Assembly: GCA_023485405.1 (NCBI GenBank)
Contig: JAMCZU010000011.1
Location: forward strand, 1 to 35,886
From: Patescibacteria group bacterium
GTDB taxonomy: Bacteria; Patescibacteriota; UBA1384; UBA12157; JAENIV01
Length of the DNA stretch: 35,886 nucleotides
Reading direction: 5' to 3'
A program made the position numbers and the translations under genes. Positions 7,358 through 14,222 of the stretch are shown piece by piece. The notes beneath the pieces were generated by a model, which saw only the letters and a list, made by a program, of their open reading frames with translations, had not been told where the DNA came from and made no database searches. Position 1 is the stretch's first letter; every line of letters starts with the position of its first letter.

Positions 7358-8190
7358 TAAAGATTTTTGCCTTGAACCCAATCAATAAAGGTGGGCATTT
7401 CGTCGTCAATATGAACTCGTGGTAAAGTATAGATTGAATTACCATCTTTAATTTCTTGATCTACTTTATGTCGGGTAGTCACTGCCGCCAAATAACCGGC
7501 ATTTTTGACTGCCAAAATTGTATTAGCAGAATATGCTCCGCCAGGATAACAAAAATATTTAATTTCAGTACCAAGATTTTGTTCTAAAAGACGTTTACTT
7601 TCTTCTGATTCGTATTTAAGTTGGTTTTCTGGCATTTTGGACATATCGTCATGGTTGACACTATGAGAACCAATGATATTGCCGGCTTTTTGCAATTCTT
7701 TAAGTTGGTCCCAAGTCATACCGCCTTTGTTTAAATTATTCATTTTAATGAAAAAGGTAGCAGTAAAGCCATATTTTTTTAAAATAGGGAAAGCGTTTTT
7801 AAATTGATCTTCGAGGCCGTCATCAAAAGTAATGATAATGGGTTTTTTGGGAATTTTTTCTTTACCTAAAGCCGCAGCGTAAAATTGATCAAAAGAAATA
7901 ATATGATAACCATTATCTTTTAGCCATTTCATTTGTTGGTCAAAGATTTCTGGTGAAACATAATAACTGTTTTGAGGTCTTTTAAGGGCAATATGGTGGT
8001 AAACAAGGATTGGGGCGTAAAATTTACCTTGAGGAGTTATACCTTCGTCTGATGAAACTATTGCTAATGGTTCAGTAGTGCTTGCGCCTTTGACTGTTTG
8101 GCGAGGTTTCTGATTAAAAAAACTATATTTGACCAAAATTCCTGTTACTAAAAGTACACCAATAACAATAAAAATTTTTTTATAAGGCAT
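7354..8190 (-). CDS. Membrane-anchored polysaccharide deacetylase (NodB domain)
   Basis: Removes acetyl groups from amino-sugar polymers such as peptidoglycan or surface glycan. One N-terminal membrane helix (about residues 5-24) anchors it. LVYHHI opens the domain and IITFDDGLEDQ holds the catalytic Asp and first metal Asp. SHSVNHDDM supplies the two metal-binding His, and FCYPGGAYS and LPRVHID are later conserved motifs. Length 278 fits a single-domain CE4 enzyme. ATG 8190 has only AT-rich sequence before it and no clear ribosome site. It is convergent with the ABC permease, sharing 4 bases. Confidence 0.9.
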   Translation of the reverse strand: MPYKKIFIVIGVLLVTGILVKYSFFNQKPRQTVKGASTTEPLAIVSSDEGITPQGKFYAPILVYHHIALKRPQNSYYVSPEIFDQQMKWLKDNGYHIISFDQFYAAALGKEKIPKKPIIITFDDGLEDQFKNAFPILKKYGFTATFFIKMNNLNKGGMTWDQLKELQKAGNIIGSHSVNHDDMSKMPENQLKYESEESKRLLEQNLGTEIKYFCYPGGAYSANTILAVKNAGYLAAVTTRHKVDQEIKDGNSIYTLPRVHIDDEMPTFIDWVQGKNLY

Positions 8191-8237
8191 TATATTTTTA
8201 TTTTATCATAAATTCAGAATTTGTCGCTATTTAACTC

Positions 8238-8266
8238 TTTAAAGTTCTGTTTAAATCTGTTATACT
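8238..8266 (+). promoter_or_regulatory. Probable promoter of the tRNA-Arg/tRNA-Lys pair
   Basis: TATACT (8261-8266) with TTTAAA 17 bp upstream (8238-8243). The -35 match is poor (4/6); the position, 14 bp before the tRNA, is right. Confidence 0.5.
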
Positions 8267-8279
8267 TAAACTAGCTTTT

Positions 8280-8355
8280 GCGCCCGTAGCTCAGTGGATA
8301 GAGCGAATGTTTTCTAAACATTAGGTCGCAGGTTCGAGTCCTGCTGGGCGCACCA
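8280..8355 (+). tRNA. tRNA-Arg (anticodon TCT)
   Basis: The acceptor stem GCGCCCG pairs with TGGGCGC (8345-8351, one G-U). The anticodon stem AATGT/ACATT holds the loop TTTCTAA, giving TCT, which reads the AGA codon frequent in these genes. Discriminator A8352, encoded CCA 8353-8355. Confidence 0.95.
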
Positions 8356-8362
8356 AAAATTT

Positions 8363-8437
8363 GGGTCCGTAACTCAGTGGTAGAGTAGCTGGCTCTTAAC
8401 CAGTTTGTCGTGGGTTCGAATCCCACCGGACCCTCCA
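8363..8437 (+). tRNA. tRNA-Lys (anticodon CTT)
   Basis: The acceptor stem GGGTCCG pairs with CGGACCC (8427-8433). The anticodon stem GCTGG/CCAGT holds the loop CTCTTAA, giving CTT. Discriminator T8434, encoded CCA 8435-8437. It lies 7 bp after tRNA-Arg. Its 3' end is one arm of a 12-bp inverted repeat at the border of the cassette. Confidence 0.95.
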
Positions 8438-8467
8438 CTTAGATTATGGAACTTCCTAAGTGGAGGG
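8431..8467. repeat. 12-bp perfect inverted repeat overlapping the tRNA-Lys 3' end
   Basis: CCCTCCACTTAG (8431-8442) and CTAAGTGGAGGG (8456-8467) around a 13-base loop. The left arm contains the tRNA acceptor 3' strand and CCA. Neither strand has a T run behind it, so it is not a typical intrinsic terminator. In addition, ATTATGGAAC occurs in the loop (8443-8452) and again at 8499-8508 over the ATPase stop codon. The rest of 8438-8499 shows nothing else. Confidence 0.85.
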
Positions 8468-8499
8468 AACTCATATATTATAAATTTGATCTTTAATAA

Positions 8500-10389
8500 T
8501 TATGGAACCCTGTTGATATTGGAAAAATTTAACAGCCTAAGACTATTGAGAATAACAATGACCGATATTCCTACATCGGCGAAAATAGCAAAAGCTAGAT
8601 TACTCATACCGACGATTGCCAAAATTATAAACACCAATTTTGTTAGCACCGCAAGCGTAACATTGAATTTCACTGTTTTGTTTACATTTCGACCCAAACC
8701 GATCAAATATGGGATTTTGCCAATCTTATCATCCATAATAGCAATATCGGCGTTCTCAATTGCCGCGTCAGACCCGACAGACCCCATTGCTATCCCAACG
8801 GTAGCACCAGCTAATGCTGGAGCATCATTGACACCATCGCCAACCATTGCTACCAGCCCAAATTCTTTCTTTAGGTACTCGATTTTACCAGCCTTATCTT
8901 CGGGCAATAGAGCCGCCTCGACTTTTTCAATTCCTAACTTTTCCCCAACATAACCGGCAGTGGACTTGTTGTCTCCGGTTAAAATGACTGGGATTATATT
9001 TATTCTCTTTAGATAATCGATCAGAGATTTACTCTCGCTTCTAATTTCATCTTCAATTGATATAATACCTTCAATATGATCTTTATTACCCAAGATTAGA
9101 GCCGTTTTACCCTGTTTTTCCAATCTTTCCACCGCTTCTCTTATTTTATTTTCTATAGCATGTTCTTTTGATACAAATTGAACATTTCCAAGACAAGTTT
9201 CCTTACTGCAAATCGTGCAAAACCCAGTTACTCCGCTTCCCGCCACCGCTTTAAAGCTCGAAGCATTTTTGAATTTTACATTCAATTCCTCGGCCTTTTT
9301 CATTATTCCTTTGGCCAGAGGATGCTCTGAAAATGATTCGAGACCAGCAGCACAAGCTAAAACCTCTTCTTTCGTGTATCCGTTAAAGGGTATGATTTCA
9401 GAGACGACAACCTCTCCCTTTGTTAAAGTTCTGGTCTTATCAAAAGCAATCGCCTTAATTTTCCCTAATTCTTCTAAAAACTTACCGCCTTTTATAAGAA
9501 CACCTTGTTTGTTGGCATTTCCAACAGCCGAAAAAATAGCGATAGGTGTTGAAATAACTAGCGCACAAGGACAAGCAATCACCAACAGAGTTAATGCCTG
9601 AGCAAACCAATGTGCAAATGGCTGATTAAAAAATAAAACCGGAATTACGACTACTAAAAAAGCGATTATTATAACCAGCGGAGTGTATTTACTGGCAAAC
9701 TTTTCGATAAATTGTTGTGAATTTGATTTATGTTGAGCAGCTTTTGCCGTCAATTCGATAATTTTCGAAATCGTTGTGTCTTTTGTTAGCTTGGTAACTC
9801 TTGCTTCCAAGTATCCGTCCATATTTTGAGTACCGGCATAGACTAGATCGCTGATTTGTTTTGTTTTGGGAATCGGTTCCCCGGTTATGGTCGCTTCATC
9901 GACCATCGAACCCCCGGACACAATTTCTCCGTCCAGCGGAATAATATCACCCGGTCTGATTTCCATAATATCACCAATATTCACTTTCTCTATAGGTGTT
10001 TTTTCCTTCATACCTTTAAGTAGTACCGTTTTTGGCGTCTTGCTAACAAGTTCTTCAAGGGCCTTTTTGCTTTTAGAGATACCAAATTCTTCCAGAGCTT
10101 CCGCCAATGCAAAAAGAACAACAATTACCACTGCTTCCTCGAACTGACGAAGATAAAGAGCGCCAAGGACGGCAATAGTCATCAGGAGGTTTATGTTGGA
10201 AAAATTTAGTTTAAATAAACTCTTAATGCCATTCTTAAAAACTTCCCACCCAAAAATAAAAAGCAAAACAGCAGTTATCGGTGCCTCTATCCATAAAGAA
10301 AGATGGATAGAAAACAGCGACAACACTTCGAGAGGTATGATTATTGCCAAAGAAACCGCTAATAATATAAATTTTTTATTTTTAAACAT
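8500..10389 (-). CDS. P1B-type heavy-metal ATPase (Zn/Cd/Pb type)
   Basis: A 629-residue metal efflux pump. It starts directly with membrane helices, with no N-terminal HMA (GMxCxxC) domain. The A domain has ATITGEPIPK. VIACPCALVISTP is the CPC metal site, and SEHPLAKGI is the HP motif of this class. GDGVNDAPALAGATVGIAMG closes the P domain. ADVGISVIVILNSLRLL in the last helix, with its Asp, fits the Zn2+/Cd2+/Pb2+ subgroup. Two oddities: the phosphorylation motif at D317 is DKTRTLT instead of DKTGTLT (AGA codon at 320), and the nucleotide-binding domain carries CTICSKETC (C391, C394, C399). CAGGA precedes ATG 10389. Last gene of the five-gene cassette, 14 bp after the previous gene. Confidence 0.9.
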   Translation of the reverse strand: MFKNKKFILLAVSLAIIIPLEVLSLFSIHLSLWIEAPITAVLLFIFGWEVFKNGIKSLFKLNFSNINLLMTIAVLGALYLRQFEEAVVIVVLFALAEALEEFGISKSKKALEELVSKTPKTVLLKGMKEKTPIEKVNIGDIMEIRPGDIIPLDGEIVSGGSMVDEATITGEPIPKTKQISDLVYAGTQNMDGYLEARVTKLTKDTTISKIIELTAKAAQHKSNSQQFIEKFASKYTPLVIIIAFLVVVIPVLFFNQPFAHWFAQALTLLVIACPCALVISTPIAIFSAVGNANKQGVLIKGGKFLEELGKIKAIAFDKTRTLTKGEVVVSEIIPFNGYTKEEVLACAAGLESFSEHPLAKGIMKKAEELNVKFKNASSFKAVAGSGVTGFCTICSKETCLGNVQFVSKEHAIENKIREAVERLEKQGKTALILGNKDHIEGIISIEDEIRSESKSLIDYLKRINIIPVILTGDNKSTAGYVGEKLGIEKVEAALLPEDKAGKIEYLKKEFGLVAMVGDGVNDAPALAGATVGIAMGSVGSDAAIENADIAIMDDKIGKIPYLIGLGRNVNKTVKFNVTLAVLTKLVFIILAIVGMSNLAFAIFADVGISVIVILNSLRLLNFSNINRVP

Positions 10390-10403
10390 ATTAATTCCTG
10401 TTT

Positions 10404-11324
10404 CTATCTTAACATTAGTTTATAAACTCTGTAAGGCTTTGGCCCAACTATCGACCTTCCATTGATAAAAACCGTCGGCGTGCCGTATATATGGGTTTTT
10501 CTTATCTCTTCAATCTGTTTTTGAACGGCCTGCTTGGTAGTTTCCTTTTGCGCTTCGTCTTTTATAACTTGTAAGTCATATCCTACTTTAATAACCATTT
10601 TGTCTATCTTTTCTTGACTCTGTAAATCTTCTTTGCTTGCCTCGAAAAATAAATCGTTTAGACGCCAATATTTTTCTTGATCAATCTTCGACGCAGCGTA
10701 GACATACAATGGAAAATTTTCATTCTCATTCTTAACCGAGAAGTGAATAAAAGTATAATTGATATTCTCTTTTTCCAATAATTTTTTAACAACAGGATAT
10801 GCTTTTCTTGTATAGTCGCAGCTATAGCATCCGACGAACACAAGGTCGTTTTTCGAATCCGCCTTTTTCGATTGGAATAACTCTAAATCGACGGCAGACA
10901 AAGTCAGGTCTTTAGTAGTCGGCTGTTTGATTGGACAAGAGCCATCAGCAACACTGCTTGTCGCATTATTTTTTCCCGTAGGATCGAAGGCGCAAAAACC
11001 TCCCTGGTTTAGTCCGTTACAGCTTCCATATCGGTAAAAATTGTAACCGCCCTTAATAGTATAGCCGGTGCTTGCAACGGTTAGTAAAAAGAATATCCAG
11101 GCGAATACTTCAAAGTATTTATTTGAAAATTTTGCAAGTGCTACCGAACGCTTAAGTAATTTACCGATAATCCGACCGCGTATCTTTTCTTTAAAACCAG
11201 TATTACATGGTCTGAATGTTACTCTTCTAAATACACAATCAAATGCTTCCCTTGCCAATTGCCTGTGAGTCGCACTGAACAAACCCATGATTGAGAAAAC
11301 TATTAATGCTATTATGCAAGCCAT
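10404..11324 (-). CDS. Membrane thioredoxin-fold protein with CxxC (DsbA/glutaredoxin-like)
   Basis: A 306-residue protein. A first hydrophobic helix (2-16) is followed by a conserved-looking cytosolic segment, HRQLAREAFDCVFRRVTFRP, with C30 and C40. A second helix (about 72-90) leads to a Cys-containing segment (C102, C111, C130). From about 158 a thioredoxin-like domain begins: FVGCYSCDYTRKAYP holds C166-Y-S-C169, and YGTPTVFINGRSIVG has the cis-Pro loop. The order suggests a thiol oxidoreductase passing electrons between the N-terminal cysteines and an external CxxC; this is inference. I remember similar N-terminal segments from unnamed archaeal and CPR proteins but cannot verify that here. 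Its ATG overlaps the desulfurase stop (TAATG), so translation is probably coupled. Confidence 0.7.
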   Translation of the reverse strand: MACIIALIVFSIMGLFSATHRQLAREAFDCVFRRVTFRPCNTGFKEKIRGRIIGKLLKRSVALAKFSNKYFEVFAWIFFLLTVASTGYTIKGGYNFYRYGSCNGLNQGGFCAFDPTGKNNATSSVADGSCPIKQPTTKDLTLSAVDLELFQSKKADSKNDLVFVGCYSCDYTRKAYPVVKKLLEKENINYTFIHFSVKNENENFPLYVYAASKIDQEKYWRLNDLFFEASKEDLQSQEKIDKMVIKVGYDLQVIKDEAQKETTKQAVQKQIEEIRKTHIYGTPTVFINGRSIVGPKPYRVYKLMLR

Positions 11325-12538
11325 TAAACCGCCTTTAATATATTACTAAGCGTTTTTGTGAAATACTCCGCTTCCTCGAGAGTATTATAGAAATACGCCG
11401 AAACCCTTATCGCACCTTGGATATCTTTATCACTAAACCAGGAATGAACGCATAATTGCCCTGAACGAACCATAATATTTGCTTCGTCCAACATGAGAGC
11501 GATCATATGAGAGTCAGCTCCATCAACATAGAACGAAATTATCCCTCCTCTTTTTTCCGGTTCATTCGCCCCTATAATATGCACTCTTTCGATTGAGCAT
11601 AGATAGTCGGTAATATACTTGTTTAACTCTAAATCCCTTCTTGCTATTTCTTTATATCCAACTTTTTGAATAAATTTAACTGCCTCACCTAAACCGATTA
11701 TACCAGCGTAATCCTGCAGACCAGCCTCGAACCTTTCGGGAATATTTTCTAAACAATAACTATTATAAGTTGACTTCACGACCGTTCCACCGCCAATCAT
11801 AAAAGGTTCAAATTCTTCTAGAAGCTTCTTTTTTCCATACAACACACCTGTCCCAGAAGGACCTAGCATTTTATGACCGGAAAAAGCCAGGAAATCGACA
11901 TCAAATTTCTTAACACTCACCGATTGATGAGGTAAGCCCTGTGCGGCATCAACCAAGATAAGTGCTCCATATCTATGCCCCAGCCTGGCGATTTCCAATA
12001 CAGGATTAGTTATACCATCTAGATTTGACGACAAGGTAACTGCTACCAACTTAACTTTACCGTTATATTTCTCTAGCAATTCTTTTAAATACAAAAGATC
12101 AATACTTCCATTCGAGTCGGATTTTACTACTGCGTGTACAGTCCCTAGTTTTGCCGATAATCTTATCCACGGCAATAAATTAGAGTTATGTTCCTTGTCA
12201 GAAGTTAAAACTACATCACCTTTTTTCCAATCGATAGAATAAGCGACGAAATTAATTGATTCAGTTGTGTTTCTGGTAAAAACTATTTCTTCTTTTCGCG
12301 CATCTATCAGTCGGGCAACAAGAGACCTTGTTTCATGTACTTTATCCGATACCATTTTTCCTAGCTTGTGCAATGACCGTTCGCCGCACACGGAGTATTC
12401 TTCGTAATATTTATTCATTGCATTGATTACGGATTTAGGTCTTAGGGTTGTGCAAGCATTGTCAAAATAGACGAACTCTTCAATACTCTTTCTCTTATTG
12501 AGGGTAGGAAAATTCGATTGTATCGAGGAATCATTCAT
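11324..12538 (-). CDS. Cysteine desulfurase, class V aminotransferase, SufS-like group II
   Basis: A PLP enzyme that takes sulfur from cysteine as an enzyme persulfide, leaving alanine. The 404 residues match the family length. VYFDNACTTLRP is the N-terminal motif, HNSNLLPW carries the cofactor-stacking His, LVDAAQGLPH the PLP-pyridine Asp, and FSGHKMLGPSG the PLP Lys (K223). MVRSGQLCVHSWF places the active-site Cys at C363 in the RxGxxC arrangement of group II enzymes. No SufE, SufU, IscU or tRNA-thiolation gene is next to it; its neighbours are thiol-redox proteins and a metal pump. A role in persulfide or sulfide supply for metal detoxification is possible but unproven. AAGGA precedes ATG 12538, which abuts the stop of the DsbA-like gene. 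Confidence 0.88.
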   Translation of the reverse strand: MNDSSIQSNFPTLNKRKSIEEFVYFDNACTTLRPKSVINAMNKYYEEYSVCGERSLHKLGKMVSDKVHETRSLVARLIDARKEEIVFTRNTTESINFVAYSIDWKKGDVVLTSDKEHNSNLLPWIRLSAKLGTVHAVVKSDSNGSIDLLYLKELLEKYNGKVKLVAVTLSSNLDGITNPVLEIARLGHRYGALILVDAAQGLPHQSVSVKKFDVDFLAFSGHKMLGPSGTGVLYGKKKLLEEFEPFMIGGGTVVKSTYNSYCLENIPERFEAGLQDYAGIIGLGEAVKFIQKVGYKEIARRDLELNKYITDYLCSIERVHIIGANEPEKRGGIISFYVDGADSHMIALMLDEANIMVRSGQLCVHSWFSDKDIQGAIRVSAYFYNTLEEAEYFTKTLSNILKAV

Positions 12539-13210
12539 TTATTCCTTACTTGCCGCTTCGATTTTTGCAATTATTGATGCTTCATCCAGATTCTCTAACT
12601 TCTCAACTTTTCCATTTTTGTCGATCATATAAAGCGATGGGGTACCTTGAACACCAGCGGATATTCCGGAGTTATAGTCAGCCTCAACTTTTTCTTTATA
12701 CTTTCCTTGGTTTATGGCATTATTGAACTTTGCTATATCCAAACCAAGCTCCTCGGCATATTTTTCAAGATCTACTTTATTTAGACCAGTACCGTCTTGC
12801 TGAGAATTCTGAGCAATTTTTGCGCTAAATTCCCAAAACTTTCCCTGCTCGCCGGCTGCTTCTGCCGCTTCGGCTGCTATCTTGGCGTTTTTATGGAAAT
12901 TAAGAGGAAAATGCCGATAAACCCATCTTGCCTTGCCCGAGTATTTATCGATTACTTTTTCCATAACGGGATGAAACCGTACGCAATACGGACATTGAAA
13001 ATCTGAATATTCTATAAAGGTTATCAGCGCGTCTTTACTTCCTTTTATCTGATCATCAGACTTTATTTCTGCGAAGTTAGTATTGGGTTCAACTTTTTTA
13101 TTGCTTTGCGATGTAACTATAGCCCAAGCTATAAGCGAGATAACACCGATGGCAATGACTACCCCGATTATATTGCCGCTATTGCTTCTTCCTTTTTTAT
13201 TTTTTGACAT
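12539..13210 (-). CDS. Membrane-anchored DsbA-family thiol oxidoreductase
   Basis: A 223-residue protein. A basic N-terminus and one membrane helix (about 14-33) tether it outside the membrane. FIEYSDFQCPYCVRFHPV gives the DsbA-type CPYC site (C73, C76). The helical insertion (about 95-165) and GVQGTPSLYMID with the cis-Pro complete the fold. RHFPLNFHKNAKIAAEAAEA is typical of the DsbA_4/BdbD-like group. Such proteins make or repair disulfides in exported proteins. AAAGGA precedes the start. ATG 13210 overlaps the previous stop by one base (TAATG). Confidence 0.9.
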   Translation of the reverse strand: MSKNKKGRSNSGNIIGVVIAIGVISLIAWAIVTSQSNKKVEPNTNFAEIKSDDQIKGSKDALITFIEYSDFQCPYCVRFHPVMEKVIDKYSGKARWVYRHFPLNFHKNAKIAAEAAEAAGEQGKFWEFSAKIAQNSQQDGTGLNKVDLEKYAEELGLDIAKFNNAINQGKYKEKVEADYNSGISAGVQGTPSLYMIDKNGKVEKLENLDEASIIAKIEAASKE

Positions 13211-13665
13211 TAAAAATCCTTTCTCAAATTAATATTTATTAAAATTAACGAATATTGATGAGAAGGATAAATTTGAGGACACAATCTTCCGTTAGATAAC
13301 GCGTCAAGGAGTGGATCGAAAATTTTTAACTCGAGAAATTTTATAAAGTTTTTACCAAAATACGATTTGTCAGGAGGGTGTATCGCTAATAATCTAAAAT
13401 AATTTGAATAAAATGCCAAAAAAATTACCATCAACAAAGCAAGAATCGAAATGGCCGGCAATGCTGAGAATAAATTTACTCGCTCCTGAATATGGTCGAA
13501 TATACTTTCGCCAACGCACGAATCCGTACCGCATATTTGCCGAGGATTGTAGGTGCAGCCATCGGGAATACAAAAATTCGATATTAATACGGATATTAAT
13601 ATCGTTGCTAAAATTATCGGAAGAAATATGATTTTGTACCTTAATTTCTCAAATATTTCAATCAT
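13210..13665 (-). CDS. Small Cys-rich membrane protein, first gene of the cassette
   Basis: A 151-residue protein from ATG 13665; the ORF track's TTG 13707 lies in the promoter -35 box and is rejected. Two hydrophobic helices (about 12-30 and 68-87) flank a loop with four cysteines in 19 residues, CIPDGCTYNPRQICGTDSC (C32, C37, C45, C50). A moderately basic C-terminal half follows (FDPLLDALSNGRLCPQIY). The loop could carry disulfides or bind metal and, given the DsbA-like gene next door, might be its partner. No family recognised. The predicted transcription start is only about 7 bases before the ATG, and upstream AAGACAG is a poor ribosome site. Confidence 0.6.
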   Translation of the reverse strand: MIEIFEKLRYKIIFLPIILATILISVLISNFCIPDGCTYNPRQICGTDSCVGESIFDHIQERVNLFSALPAISILALLMVIFLAFYSNYFRLLAIHPPDKSYFGKNFIKFLELKIFDPLLDALSNGRLCPQIYPSHQYSLILININLRKDF

Positions 13666-13678
13666 CTGTCTTTTTAAA

Positions 13679-13707
13679 ATTGTATAGTAAAGCGGATCAA
13701 TAATCAA
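13679..13707 (-). promoter_or_regulatory. Promoter of the thiol/metal cassette operon
   Basis: On the minus strand TTGATT (13707-13702), 17-bp spacer, TACAAT (13684-13679). It implies a 5' leader of about 7 bases before ATG 13665, so the first gene may be translated as a nearly leaderless message. Confidence 0.7.
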
Positions 13708-14082
13708 ACAAGCATCATATCGTATTTTGTACCAAATATCGATATTACATCCTTGTGAGGAAGCTTGAAGTCTACGTTCGCAATGAACTGTATAAACTTA
13801 CGGGTCAAAAAGACCAAATGCAGATTGAGGAAATTAACATCCAAGAAAATCATGCCCACCTAATTTTAGCAATACCGCCGAAGTACTCTTTTTCTGAAAC
13901 GATGGGTTGACTCAAGGGTGAATTAGCAATCAAGATGTATCAAGAACAAAAAGAGTTTACAAAAAAAACACTGGGGATGCCATATCTGGGCCAGGGGATA
14001 TTGTGTCTCCACAGTTGGGCTAAACGAGAACCAGATAAAGAAATACGTCAAATGGTCGCAGGAAAAAGAACAGTGTGGTTAA
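13707..14082 (+). pseudogene. tnpA: Decayed IS200/IS605 TnpA (Y1 HUH transposase) remnant
   Basis: Frame one from about 13707 reads NKHHIVFCTKYR, later IQENHAHLILAIPPKYSFSETMG, then TGA at 13908, then LKGELAIKMYQ. After an A8 tract (13961-13968) the frame changes and reads HWGCHIWARGYCVSTVGL to TAA at 14080-14082. These are the TnpA landmarks: the KYR start, the HxH metal motif (normally HVH, here HAH), PPKYS, and the catalytic Tyr in ARGY. The N-terminus before HHIVF is missing, cut off by a TAA (13701-13703) and the cassette promoter. With an internal stop, a frameshift and a lost start it cannot make an active protein. It marks the right border of the cassette. Confidence 0.85.
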
Positions 14083-14091
14083 ATAATTAAT

Positions 14092-14200
14092 GCCTTTCAG
14101 GCTGTTGTCAAGCTACCATCTTTGGTGGTGGTTGACTTATTTATTAGAGAACCACACAAATAGTGGCTTCGGAAATTTAGTTGCCGTCTTACTATTTGTG
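14092..14200. repeat. Hairpins after the tnpA remnant (possible IS right end)
   Basis: Three inverted repeats: GCCT-TTC-AGGC (14092-14102), CTACCA-TCTT-TGGTGG (14113-14128, one G-T), and CACAAATAGT (14155-14164) with ACTATTTGTG (14191-14200), a perfect 10-bp pair over 26 bases. IS200/IS605 elements end in subterminal hairpins rather than terminal inverted repeats, so the first two could be the old right end. The third lies just after the gadB stop (minus) but has no T run, so terminator function is doubtful. Confidence 0.5.
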
Positions 14201-14222
14201 AGGGGAGCTTTTGATATAGTGC

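Noticed and set aside
8431-8467. The tRNA-Lys inverted repeat as an intrinsic terminator
   Set aside because: No T run follows on either strand.
8405-8953. Plus-strand ORF of 182 codons
   Set aside because: It starts in tRNA-Lys and runs antisense to the P1B ATPase, whose motifs are unmistakable.
13666-13707. TTG 13707 as start of the Cys-rich membrane protein
   Set aside because: It lies in the -35 box and would precede the predicted transcription start; ATG 13665 gives a normal signal-anchor start.
13908-13910. UGA recoded as an amino acid in the tnpA remnant
   Set aside because: Other genes here use UGA as stop, Tyr rather than Gly is expected at this position, and the ORF has further damage.
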